DNA from: Micromonospora chokoriensis
GTDB taxonomy: Bacteria > Actinomycetota > Actinomycetes > Mycobacteriales > Micromonosporaceae
Length of the DNA stretch: 64,000 bases
NCBI RefSeq assembly: GCF_900091505.1
Contig: NZ_LT607409.1
Coordinates: forward strand, 5,022,001-5,086,000
Reading direction: 5' to 3'
Part shown: positions 7,919 through 16,319 of the stretch, piece by piece
Layout: each line of letters opens with the position of its first letter
Position numbering within the stretch: the first letter of the stretch is position 1
Program-made: the position numbers and the translations under genes
Notes under the pieces: generated by a model
Database searches by the model: none
The model's input: the letters and a program-made list of their open reading frames with translations, nothing else
Told to the model about the DNA's origin: nothing

Positions 7919-9049
7919 ATGCACGTCGACCATTCCGAACTGGATCGCCGGACGCTGCTGCGGGCCGGTCTCGGCGCCGCCACTGTCGCCGTCGTCGGGA
8001 GCGAACTCGCCTTCCCCGCCTCGGCGCAGGCCGCCCCCGGCACCGACCTGGATTGGATCATCAGCTGCGACGAGTGGGCCGCTCGCCCGCCGAAGGACCC
8101 GTTGTCGGTCAGCGCCATCGCCACCAACAAGATCATCGTGCATCACATGGCGTTCCCGAACGTCACCGACTACTCCCGCGAGCAGGCGGTCAAGCTGGCC
8201 CACGACTGCCAGGACCTGCACATGGACGGCAACGGCTGGTCGGACACCGGCCAGCACTTCACGGTGAGCCGGGGCGGCTACGTGCTGGAGGGGCGCCGGG
8301 GCAGCCTGGAGCGCCTGGAAGCCGGCGACCGGCAGATGATCTCCGCGCACTGCCCGGGTGAGAACGGCCGGGCCATCGGCATCGAGAACGAGGGCACCTA
8401 CGTCACCGAGACGCCACCGAAGGCCCTGACGGATTCCCTGGTCAAGCTCTGCGTAGCGATCTGTCGACAGTACGGGCTGCACGCGTACGACATCTTCGGC
8501 CACTGGGACTTCCGCACCACCGAGTGCCCGGGCGCCGCCTTCTACCGGCAGTTCCCGGAGCTGCGCCGGCGGGTGCACGCCGCCCTCGGCACCAAGCTGG
8601 GCGACGTGCCGGCGCGCCGCTGGCCGGACCTGTGGCGCTTCGTGAACTCCCCCTCGGTCCGGGTCGTCCAGCACCTGCTCGCGCACCGGGGCTACGCGGT
8701 GGCGGTCAGCGGCACCTTCGACGCCGCGACCGTGGCGGCGGTGCAGGACTGGCAGGCCCGCAACGGCATCCCGGTGGACGTGGACGCCACCCTCACCCCG
8801 CCGACCTGGGAGACGCTGGCACCGGAGCTGGACCAGCACGCCACCGGCGCGCCCGTCACGGCCGTCCAGGAGATACTCGCCACCAAGGGGTACGCGGTCA
8901 CCGTCACCGGGGCGTACGACCCCGCCACCCGCGCCGCCGTGCAGGACCTGCAGGCGCTGCACGGCCTGCCCCGCAACGGCAAGGTCAGCACGAGCACGTG
9001 GTGCACGATCGTCGGCGGGTCGGTCCGCCAGTCGTACCGGCACCGTTGA
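7919..9049 (+). CDS. Tat-exported N-acetylmuramoyl-L-alanine amidase with two peptidoglycan-binding domains
   Basis: A 376-residue cell-wall hydrolase. The N-terminus has a twin-arginine signal (DRRTLLRAGLGAATVAVVG, cleavage near AQAA). Residues 40-225 are an amidase_2/PGRP domain with zinc ligands in IVHHM, IFGHWDFR and TECPG, which cleaves the bond between MurNAc and L-Ala. Residues 235-375 hold two PG_binding_1 repeats (VVQHLLAHRGYAVAVSG; AVQEILATKGYAVTVTG). The ATG at 7919 has AGGAGGAG five bases upstream. It is divergent from the MscS-like gene, and the 190-base gap between them carries both control regions. Likely works in peptidoglycan turnover outside the membrane. Confidence 0.93.
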   Translation: MHVDHSELDRRTLLRAGLGAATVAVVGSELAFPASAQAAPGTDLDWIISCDEWAARPPKDPLSVSAIATNKIIVHHMAFPNVTDYSREQAVKLAHDCQDLHMDGNGWSDTGQHFTVSRGGYVLEGRRGSLERLEAGDRQMISAHCPGENGRAIGIENEGTYVTETPPKALTDSLVKLCVAICRQYGLHAYDIFGHWDFRTTECPGAAFYRQFPELRRRVHAALGTKLGDVPARRWPDLWRFVNSPSVRVVQHLLAHRGYAVAVSGTFDAATVAAVQDWQARNGIPVDVDATLTPPTWETLAPELDQHATGAPVTAVQEILATKGYAVTVTGAYDPATRAAVQDLQALHGLPRNGKVSTSTWCTIVGGSVRQSYRHR

Positions 9050-9055
9050 GCCCGA

Positions 9056-9088
9056 GGCGGCGGTGCGGGTCCGACCCGCGCCGCCGCC
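9056..9088. terminator. hairpin after the amidase gene
   Basis: A 15-bp stem with one mismatch (GGCGGCGGTGCGGGT against ACCCGCGCCGCCGCC) and a three-base loop begins seven bases past the amidase stop. Confidence 0.7.
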
Positions 9089-9158
9089 GGCCGATCCACC
9101 AGCGCCAACGCGCCGCCGGACGGTTTGAGCCGACGTGCGGGCGGAGAAAGTGCCGGAC

Positions 9159-10733
9159 ATGACATGGGCCCGTCGAGCCGTACCCGCTGCTGCCGCCGCC
9201 GTCGCGGCCCTCGCCGCGCGGGATCTGATCCAGCGCGACCACGCGTTGCTGCGCAACTTCCCGGTGCTCGGACGCGCCCGCTACCTGTTGGAGGCGATCG
9301 GGCCGGAGCTTCGGCAGTACATCGTGGCCGGCAACAACGAGGAGCGGCCGTTCACCCGCGACCAGCGCCGGTGGGTGTACGCCTCGGCGAAGCAGCAGAA
9401 CAACTACTTCGGGTTCGGCACCGACAACGACATCGAGTACACCCCCGGCTATCCGATCATCAAGCACCGCACGTTCGGCCGGGCCGTTCCGCCGTCCACA
9501 CCGACCGCTGGGCACGACGTACGGCTGCCGTGCGCGAAGGTGCTCGGCGCCGCCCGGGGTCGGGCCCACGCGTTCCGCCCGGAGTCGGTGGTCAACATCT
9601 CCGGGATGAGCTTCGGCTCGCTCTCCGGCAACGCCATCGCCGCGCTGAACAAGGGGGCGGCGCTCGCCGGCTGCTTCCAGAACACCGGCGAGGGCGGCCT
9701 GTCGCCGTACCACCGCAACGGCGGTGACCTGGTCTTCCAACTCGGGACGGCGTACTTCGGCTGCCGCGACGAGCAGGGCCGATTCAGTCTCGACCGCCTC
9801 AAGGACCTGGTTGCCGGCGCACCGGTGAAGGCCTTGGAGATCAAGCTGAGCCAGGGCGCGAAGCCGAGCCTCGGCGGTCTGCTGCCCGGCGCGAAGGTCT
9901 CCGCCGAGATCGCCGCCACCCGCGGTATCCCGGCCGGGCAGGACTGCGTGAGTCCGTCCCGGCACGCCGAGTTCTCCGACTGCGACAGCCTCCTCGACTG
10001 GGTCGAACTGTTGGCCGCCGAGACGGGCCTGCCGGTCGGTATCAAGTCGGCGGTCGGCGACCTGGGCTTCTGGCAGGAGTTGGTCACGCTGATGCGGGAC
10101 ACCGGCCGCGGCGTGGACTTCGTGACGATCGACGGCGGCGAGGGCGGCACCGGCGCCGCACCGCTGATCTTCACCGACTCGGTGTCACTCCCGTTCCAGC
10201 AGGGCTTCACCCGGGTGTACAAGATTTTCGCCGAACACGACCTGCACGAACAGGTGGTCTTCGTCGGCGGCGGCAAGCTCGGCCTGCCGGACAACGCCAT
10301 CGTCGCCTTCGCGCTCGGCTGCGACATGGTCAACGTCGGCCGGGAGGCGATGCTCTCCATCGGCTGCATCCAGGCCCAGAAGTGCCACACCGACACCTGC
10401 CCCACCGGCGTCGCCACCCAGAACGCGTGGCTCGCCCGGGGCCTGGACCCGTCGCTGAAGTCGGTGCGGGCGGCCAACTACCTGCGAACGCTGCGCCGCG
10501 ACCTGACCAGGGTCGCCGAGGCCTGCGGCGTCGAACACCCCGGCCTAATCGACACGGATGCCGTGGAGATCCTGGACGGCCGCACCGGCTCCACCCCCCT
10601 GCACGAGGTGTACGGCTACCAGCGGCACTGGGGTCTGCCCTCGGCAGCCGACCAGGCGGAGATCGTGCGACTGATGACGCCGGAGGCACCGCAGGGGGGC
10701 AGCGCCCCACCCTCGGCCACCGCCGTGGGCTGA
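9159..10733 (+). CDS. FMN-binding glutamate synthase-family protein
   Basis: A 524-residue protein of the GltS-FMN domain family standing alone without the amidotransferase domain. It begins with a short hydrophobic helix (AVPAAAAAVAALAARDL), then the barrel with VVNISGMSFGSLSGNAIAALNKG, EIKLSQGAKPSLGGLLPG, DFVTIDGGEGGTGAAP and the 3Fe-4S-type cysteines CIQAQKCHTDTCPTG. Such proteins bind FMN and an iron-sulfur cluster; their physiological reaction is uncertain and they are not proven glutamate synthases. The ATG at 9159 is used; in-frame GTGs at 9135 and 9150 are alternatives because GGAGAAAG ends close to the latter. Confidence 0.9.
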   Translation: MTWARRAVPAAAAAVAALAARDLIQRDHALLRNFPVLGRARYLLEAIGPELRQYIVAGNNEERPFTRDQRRWVYASAKQQNNYFGFGTDNDIEYTPGYPIIKHRTFGRAVPPSTPTAGHDVRLPCAKVLGAARGRAHAFRPESVVNISGMSFGSLSGNAIAALNKGAALAGCFQNTGEGGLSPYHRNGGDLVFQLGTAYFGCRDEQGRFSLDRLKDLVAGAPVKALEIKLSQGAKPSLGGLLPGAKVSAEIAATRGIPAGQDCVSPSRHAEFSDCDSLLDWVELLAAETGLPVGIKSAVGDLGFWQELVTLMRDTGRGVDFVTIDGGEGGTGAAPLIFTDSVSLPFQQGFTRVYKIFAEHDLHEQVVFVGGGKLGLPDNAIVAFALGCDMVNVGREAMLSIGCIQAQKCHTDTCPTGVATQNAWLARGLDPSLKSVRAANYLRTLRRDLTRVAEACGVEHPGLIDTDAVEILDGRTGSTPLHEVYGYQRHWGLPSAADQAEIVRLMTPEAPQGGSAPPSATAVG

Positions 10734-10851
10734 CGAGACACCCCACCGCGGCAGGCCCGCCCGACCCGGCGTCACACAGGTCCGCCGGCCACGGCACGGC
10801 AAGAACGGCGGACAGCTCATCGGGAAGCGGAGGCCCCGGAACCATGGTGGC

Positions 10852-10901
10852 AACGCTTGATGCCACTGTGGCATCTAGATGCCACAGTGGCATCAAGCGT
10901 T
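10852..10901. repeat. perfect 50-bp palindrome with nested dyads
   Basis: A 24-base arm starting AACGCTTGATGCCAC is exactly repeated as its complement after a central TA, giving a 50-bp perfect palindrome centred between 10876 and 10877. Each half itself contains a dyad, GATGCCAC-T-GTGGCATC (10859-10875) and GATGCCAC-A-GTGGCATC (10878-10894). It lies in a 368-base gap (10734-11101) with no convincing gene. It could be a paired operator, a terminator or a mobile palindromic repeat. Confidence 0.95.
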
Positions 10902-11089
10902 CTGGCGACATACCGACAGACCGCCGCCTTTCGCCGATGACCAACGCCGTCGGCGCAGGCATCGGACGCACGGCATTCGGCGAGCGGCAGTCACCGCGCG
11001 GTATGCGGCGCGCGCGGCAGCAGGCCGAGAGCACCGCGTCGTCGGCGGTCGAACGCGATAAACGCGTGGAGGCCCGGCCGGTTGAGCCG

Positions 11090-11095
11090 TATCGT
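11090..11095 (+). promoter_or_regulatory. candidate -10 box for a leaderless GNAT mRNA
   Basis: TATCGT ends six bases before the GTG at 11102, and no ribosome-binding sequence is present. This spacing fits a transcript starting at the start codon. No good -35 box was seen. Confidence 0.4.
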
Positions 11096-11101
11096 GGCGC
11101 G

Positions 11102-11629
11102 GTGCTGATCAGACGTGAGACACCCGCCGACGTCGACGCCATCCGGGCGGTGCACGCCGCCGCATTCGCCAAGACCGACGGCGACGGCGACCGCGTTCCG
11201 GCGGAGGCGACACTGGTCGACGCGCTGCGCGCCGACGAGGGCTGGCTGCCCGCGTACTCCCTGGTGGCTGTGGATTCGGACGGCCAGGTGATGGGTCACG
11301 TGGTGGCCACCCGCGGCCTGGTGGGCGGCGAGCCGGTGGCGTTGGGCCTGGGGCCGCTCGGCGTGCTGCCCGACTGGCAGCGACGCGGCGTCGGCAGCGC
11401 GTTGATGCACGCGGTGCTCGGCGCGGCCGACGCGCGGGACGAGCCGCTCGTGGTGCTGCTCGGGCATCCCGACTACTACCCGCGCTTCGGATTCGGGCCC
11501 GCCGTCGACCTGGGCGTCACTCCGCCACAGCCCTGGGGGCCGCAGTACTTCATGGCCCGTCCGATGGCCGCGTGGCGCGACTCGATCCGGGGTGAGTTCC
11601 GGTACGCACGCCCGTTCGACGACCTGTGA
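11102..11629 (+). CDS. GNAT acetyltransferase, YhbS-like
   Basis: A 175-residue GNAT protein: residues 1-20 LIRRETPADVDAIRAVHAAAF, central LGPLGVLPDWQRRGVGSALM with the acetyl-CoA-binding R/Q-x-x-G-x-G/A loop (QRRGVG), then LVVLLGHPDYYPRFGF, the typical C-terminal motif of the YhbS group. The substrate is unknown. Its stop overlaps the start of the next acetyltransferase by four bases (GTGA), so the two are translationally coupled. Confidence 0.88.
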   Translation: MLIRRETPADVDAIRAVHAAAFAKTDGDGDRVPAEATLVDALRADEGWLPAYSLVAVDSDGQVMGHVVATRGLVGGEPVALGLGPLGVLPDWQRRGVGSALMHAVLGAADARDEPLVVLLGHPDYYPRFGFGPAVDLGVTPPQPWGPQYFMARPMAAWRDSIRGEFRYARPFDDL

Positions 11630-12210
11630 CCACACCGCGCATCCGCCGACGGCGGGCCGCCGACCTCGACGGATGTGTCGCGGCGCTCGCCGAGGTCCAC
11701 CGGGTCGACAGGTATCCAGTGAACTGGCCCGCCGAACCGCGCCGCTGGCTGAGTGAGCCGCGCCCGGACCACGCCTGGGTCGCTGTCACCGACGACGCGG
11801 CGATCGTCGGGCACGTCGCGGTGCACCGGGTGGTGCCCGGGCCGGCGGGCGCGTCGGTGGCCCGGCCGACGGCCGAGGTGGTACGTCTGTTCGTGGCGCC
11901 GAGCGCCCGGGGGTTGGCGCTGGGCGGTGCGCTGCTGGACCGGGTTCGCCGGTGGGCGAGCGCACGTGGGACCGATCTGACGCTCGAGGTGACGTCCGAC
12001 GGCGCTGCGGCCACCGCCCTCTACGAGCGCACCGGATGGCGGTACGCCGGGACCAGCACCGCTGCGTGGACCGCACCCGACGGCAGCGCGGTGTCGCTGC
12101 GTCACTACACGTTGTCCGGTGACGCCGTGCCGGCCATCGCCGCGAGCCGGCGGGCGAGCAGGGCCGCGGCGTCGCGCAACTCCGGAGGCTCCACCACCTC
12201 CACCTCGTAA
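11626..12210 (+). CDS. second GNAT acetyltransferase
   Basis: A 194-residue GNAT protein with VVRLFVAPSARGLALGGALLDRVRRWA (acetyl-CoA loop ARGLALGG near residues 92-99) and ALYERTGWRYAG. It starts with a GTG overlapping the upstream acetyltransferase stop. Its last 35 codons run through the 3' end of the converging WYL regulator gene; that tail (ASRRASRAAASRNSGGST) has low complexity and looks like read-through of a lost stop, the conserved fold ending near residue 160. Confidence 0.82.
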   Translation: MTTPRIRRRRAADLDGCVAALAEVHRVDRYPVNWPAEPRRWLSEPRPDHAWVAVTDDAAIVGHVAVHRVVPGPAGASVARPTAEVVRLFVAPSARGLALGGALLDRVRRWASARGTDLTLEVTSDGAAATALYERTGWRYAGTSTAAWTAPDGSAVSLRHYTLSGDAVPAIAASRRASRAAASRNSGGSTTSTS

Positions 12211-13079
12211 CTCAGACGGGCGAGGTGCGCGGCGAGCCAGTCCAGGCGCTCCCCGCCGACGACCAGCACGCACCACCCGTCGCGGTCGTCCTCGACCCGC
12301 CCCACCTGGGGCGGCACCACCTCCCGCACCTGGTCGACCGTCGCGCGCACACGTGCCCGGGCGAGGTACCGGTACGACGCCTCGGTCACGGCCCGCTGGA
12401 CGAAGGCAACCGGGTCCGGGTGCTCGCGCGCCCGGAAACGCCAGGTCGTCGCGAACGCGGCAGCCATCCGGTCCAGGCGGAACGTCCGCCAGTCGTCGCG
12501 GTCCACGTCCCAGGCCATCAGGTACCAGCGGCGACCTGTCGTGACCATCCGGACCGGCTCGACCGTCCGCTCGTGCTGCCCACCGTTGCGTGCCTCGTAG
12601 GTGAATCGCACCCGCACCGCATCGCGGCAGGCCCGGGCCAGCGTCACCAGCACCTCCGCGTCGATCTCGGCCACCGGACCCATGAGCGTCTCGGTGGAAC
12701 CGTGCACCGCCCGTACCTCGGCGCGCAACCGTGCCGGCATGACCTGGTCGAGCTTCGTGAGGGCCCGCAGGGCCGCCTCGCCCGCGCCGGCGATCGTGCC
12801 GCCCGAGGCGAGGCGCAGCGAGACCGCCGTCGCGATCGCCTCCTCGTCGTCGAGGAGCAACGGTGGCAGGCGGGTGCCCGCACCGAGCTGGTAGCCACCA
12901 GCGACCCCCGGCACCGCGTGCACGGGATAGCCGAGCGCACGCAGTCGCTGCACGTCACGGCGCACGCAACGGTCGGTGACGCCGAGCTCGGCGGCGAGGT
13001 CCGCAGCCGTCCAGGATGGCCGCCGCTGAAGCAGCGCCAGCAGCCGCAACACCCGCTCGGTCGTCGCCTCGACGGTCAC
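12105..13079 (-). CDS. WYL-domain transcriptional regulator, YafY/DeoR type
   Basis: A 324-residue regulator with an N-terminal HTH_11 domain (LRLLALLQRRPSWTAADLAAEL..TDRCVRRDVQRLRALGYPV) and a WYL domain (residues 135-310: RRWYLMAWDVDRDDWRTFRLDRM), thought to bind a small ligand or nucleic acid. The GTG at 13079 (VTVEATTERVLRLL) fits the usual family start. It is divergent from a VOC dioxygenase-fold gene, a very common pairing, suggesting control of that gene. Its 3' end overlaps the converging acetyltransferase by 106 bases. Confidence 0.88.
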   Translation of the reverse strand: MTVEATTERVLRLLALLQRRPSWTAADLAAELGVTDRCVRRDVQRLRALGYPVHAVPGVAGGYQLGAGTRLPPLLLDDEEAIATAVSLRLASGGTIAGAGEAALRALTKLDQVMPARLRAEVRAVHGSTETLMGPVAEIDAEVLVTLARACRDAVRVRFTYEARNGGQHERTVEPVRMVTTGRRWYLMAWDVDRDDWRTFRLDRMAAAFATTWRFRAREHPDPVAFVQRAVTEASYRYLARARVRATVDQVREVVPPQVGRVEDDRDGWCVLVVGGERLDWLAAHLARLSYEVEVVEPPELRDAAALLARRLAAMAGTASPDNV

Positions 13080-13100
13080 GCGCCGATCGTTACACACAAT

Positions 13101-13119
13101 GCGGAACGGTTCTGTCCGC
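13101..13119. promoter_or_regulatory. candidate operator between WYL regulator and VOC gene
   Basis: GCGGA and TCCGC flank nine bases (ACGGTTCTG), and the inner GGAAC/GTTC bases are also partly symmetric. It lies midway in the 95-base divergent gap. The dyad is short, so this is only a candidate. Confidence 0.35.
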
Positions 13120-13174
13120 TATCAACGAGAGGCTGGGCCCATGACCGACCAGGATCACGAGACAGGGAGCTGAC

Positions 13175-13612
13175 ATGGCCCGCGACATGCAGATCACCTT
13201 CGACTGCGCCGACCCCGCCGCGTTGGCGGCGTTCTGGGCCGAGGCCCTCGGCTACCAGGTGCAGGGCCCGCCCGGGAACTTCGAGTCCTGGGAGCAGGCG
13301 CTCGACGCGATGGGGGTGCCGCCGGAGCACCGCAACGACGCGTCGGCGGTGGTCGACCCCGAGGGCTCGCGGCCACGCCTGTTCTTTCAGCGGGTCCCCG
13401 AGCCCAAGCAGGTCAAGAATCGCGTACACATCGATGTGCGGGCCGCACCCGGGCTGGAGGGTGACGAGCGGATGGCGGCCCTGGAGAAGGAGGCCGAGCG
13501 GCTCGCCGCGTACGGTGCCACCCGGCTCAGTCGCCACGAGCCCGCTCCCCCGCTGGGTGCCGGTCACCTCGTCATGGCCGACCCGGAGGGCAACGAATTC
13601 TGCCTCGACTGA
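13175..13612 (+). CDS. VOC (glyoxalase/bleomycin-resistance fold) protein
   Basis: A 145-residue vicinal-oxygen-chelate protein: MQITFDCADPAALAAFWAEALGY at the start, PRLFFQRVPEPKQVKNRVHIDV in the middle and GHLVMADPEGNEFCLD at the end, with possible metal ligands in the HIDV histidine and the terminal glutamate. The subgroup is often annotated as a glyoxalase-like or antibiotic-binding protein without known substrate. ATG with AGGGAGC upstream. It is likely controlled by the divergent WYL regulator. Confidence 0.9.
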   Translation: MARDMQITFDCADPAALAAFWAEALGYQVQGPPGNFESWEQALDAMGVPPEHRNDASAVVDPEGSRPRLFFQRVPEPKQVKNRVHIDVRAAPGLEGDERMAALEKEAERLAAYGATRLSRHEPAPPLGAGHLVMADPEGNEFCLD

Positions 13613-13648
13613 CGCCACGTCCGCCCAGGTCACTGCCGCGATCACCGG

Positions 13649-14636
13649 ATGCCATGCGAACATGTGTACGTATCGCCCGGTGCCAGCATCCTGCACGCCG
13701 ACCTGGATGCCTTCTACGCGTCGGTCGAGCGGCGCGACGATCCACGTCTGCGCGGCCGGCCGGTGATCGTCGGCGGGGGCGTGGTCCTCGCGGCCAGCTA
13801 CGAGGCGAAGGCGCGGGGCGTCCGCAGCGCGATGGGCGGCCAGCAGGCACGCCGGCTGTGTCCGGACGCGATCGTGGTGCCGCCTCGGATGTCGGCGTAC
13901 ACGGCGGCGAGCCGCGCGGTCTTCGAGGTCTTCCGGCAGACCACTCCGCTGGTCGAGGGGATCTCCATCGACGAGGCGTTCCTGGACGTGGGTGGCCTGC
14001 GGCGGCTGGTCGGGCCACCGGCCGACATCGCGGCGCGGCTGCGTCGGGAGGTTCGTGAACGGGTCCACCTTCCGATCACCGTGGGTGTGGCCCGCACGAA
14101 GTTCCTGGCGAAGGTGGCCAGCGGGGTGGCGAAACCCGACGGCCTGCTGGTGGTCGCACCGGACGCCGAGATGGCGTTCCTGCACCCGCTTCCGGTCGAA
14201 CGGTTGTGGGGCGTCGGCCCGGTCACCTCCGCGAAGCTGCGGGAGCACCGGATCCGTACCGTCGGCGAGGTGGCCCGGCTCGGTGAGGCCGCGTTGGTGT
14301 CGCTGCTCGGGTCCGGTGCCGGCCGGCACCTGCACCCGCTCGCACACCATCGGCAAGGCGACCGCGGACACGACGCCGCTGCTCGCCGCCGCGCGCGCGT
14401 TGCTGCGGGCGGCCCAGCCCGAGATCGACGGTCGTGGTGTCACGCTGATCGGTGTGTCGGTGGGCAACCTGGACGACAGTCCGGTGCAGCCGGAGCTGCC
14501 GTTCCACAGTGACCCGGGCGCGGAGTTGGACGCCGCTGTCGACGCGGTCCGCGACCGGTTCGGCTCGACGGCGCTCACCCGTGCGGTCCTGCTCGGCCGG
14601 GAGCCGGGTGACGAGATGCCGCTGCTGCCGGATTGA
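13649..14636 (+). pseudogene. dinB: DNA polymerase IV (DinB) with internal deletion and frameshift
   Basis: The first part (from ATG 13649) encodes an intact Pol IV palm and fingers: ILHADLDAFYASVE, GISIDEAFLDV with the catalytic acidic residues, VGVARTKFLAKVAS and the thumb HhH (LWGVGPVTSAKL). After GRHLHPLAH near 14345 the frame jumps, and the little-finger C-terminus continues one base out of frame (TRSHTIGKATADTTP through LPFHSDPGAELDAAVDAVRD to 14636). Compared with family members, about 60-70 codons of the little finger are missing. The junction at 14334-14347 (ACCCGCTCGCACACC) matches both sides, as expected for deletion between short direct repeats. The product would lack clamp and DNA contacts. 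Confidence 0.85.
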
Positions 14637-14760
14637 CCGATCTGCGTGCGGTGTCCACGCGCGGAGTTGCGACCGGAGACACATCACAGCAGGTCGGCGG
14701 TTTAGCCGGCGGCCCACGGGTGACCCTTGAGGGGTACAGCCTGACAAGGGGGGACCCACC

Positions 14761-15096
14761 ATGTCCGAGGACACCAGCAACCGAGCGAGCCGCGGCGCCG
14801 AGCGCCCGCACGACGTGACCGACCCGCTGCTCTGGCAACTGGCGATCGACGTGTTGAGCGCCCACGAGCCGGACGACGAGGGCCACTGCCGCAATCTCCA
14901 GTGCGCCGGGCAGGCCTGGCCCTGCGCTGCCCGTCAGGGCGCCGAGCATTCGCTGCGTCTGTCCCGCGGCGCGTCTGACTCCGTCGAGGGGACCGTCGAC
15001 GGCGGGACCGATCTGGCACCGACCTCCCGCTGGGGTCGCAATGCCGGCCCGGTGGCGTCTCGTCGAGCGCCGAAGGCATCCGCCTCGGCGGCGTGA
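14761..15096 (+). CDS. small conserved actinobacterial protein of unknown function
   Basis: A 111-residue protein with no signal peptide. The N-terminal half is ordered (DPLLWQLAIDVLSAHEP..GHCRNLQCAGQAWPCAARQGAE) and has three cysteines in C-x4-C-x5-C spacing that could bind metal; the second half is disordered and rich in Ser, Ala and Arg. GGGGGGA lies upstream of the ATG. I recognise the CRNLQCAGQ..WPC pattern as recurring in actinomycete hypothetical proteins, but no role is known. Its transcription ends at the 19-bp hairpin shared with the Rpf gene. Confidence 0.75.
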   Translation: MSEDTSNRASRGAERPHDVTDPLLWQLAIDVLSAHEPDDEGHCRNLQCAGQAWPCAARQGAEHSLRLSRGASDSVEGTVDGGTDLAPTSRWGRNAGPVASRRAPKASASAA

Positions 15097-15135
15097 CTCG
15101 AACCCGACCCGCCACTCGGGCTGACCAGCACCGAA

Positions 15136-15177
15136 CACACGAACGCTCGGCCGGTGACCCGGCCGAGCGTTCGTGTG
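15136..15177. terminator. perfect 19-bp bidirectional terminator hairpin
   Basis: CACACGAACGCTCGGCCGG and its exact complement enclose TGAC. It lies between two converging genes ending at 15096 (+) and 15185 (-), so it should stop transcription from both sides. Confidence 0.9.
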
Positions 15178-15184
15178 CCGTCGG

Positions 15185-16046
<862 letters not shown>

Positions 16047-16319
16047 ACCGACGTTAGGCACGTTCGGTGACGATCGCCCAACCCCTGTGAAGTTCTTCAC
16101 CGGGCTACGCGGGGCGCCGTCCGCAGCGGTTGCGGCCGGCCGGACACTGTGCAGAGAGCACTGTGGACCGGTTCCGATCAGGCCTCGTGACGAAGCCAGA
16201 TCACGGCGTGACGCCGAGCGACTCGACGTGTCCGTTGGTGATCGGATGCTCGACGTCGTACGCCGAACCGGCCGGCGGGGCCCCTGGTCGGGTGGCCCGC
16301 CAGCCGGAGGGTCGACCGT

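Noticed and set aside
10844-11101. Coding extension of the acetyltransferase through the 50-bp palindrome
   Set aside because: The frame is open but the added residues are low-similarity and a palindrome would have to be coding; a -10 box lies just before the GTG at 11102.
13649-14636. Programmed frameshift in dinB
   Set aside because: There is no slippery run, and about 60-70 codons of conserved sequence are missing at the shift, so a deletion explains it.
14761-15096. WhiB-like iron-sulfur regulator
   Set aside because: Three cysteines are present but the four-cysteine C-Xn-C-x2-C-x5-C and the GVWGG turn of WhiB proteins are missing.
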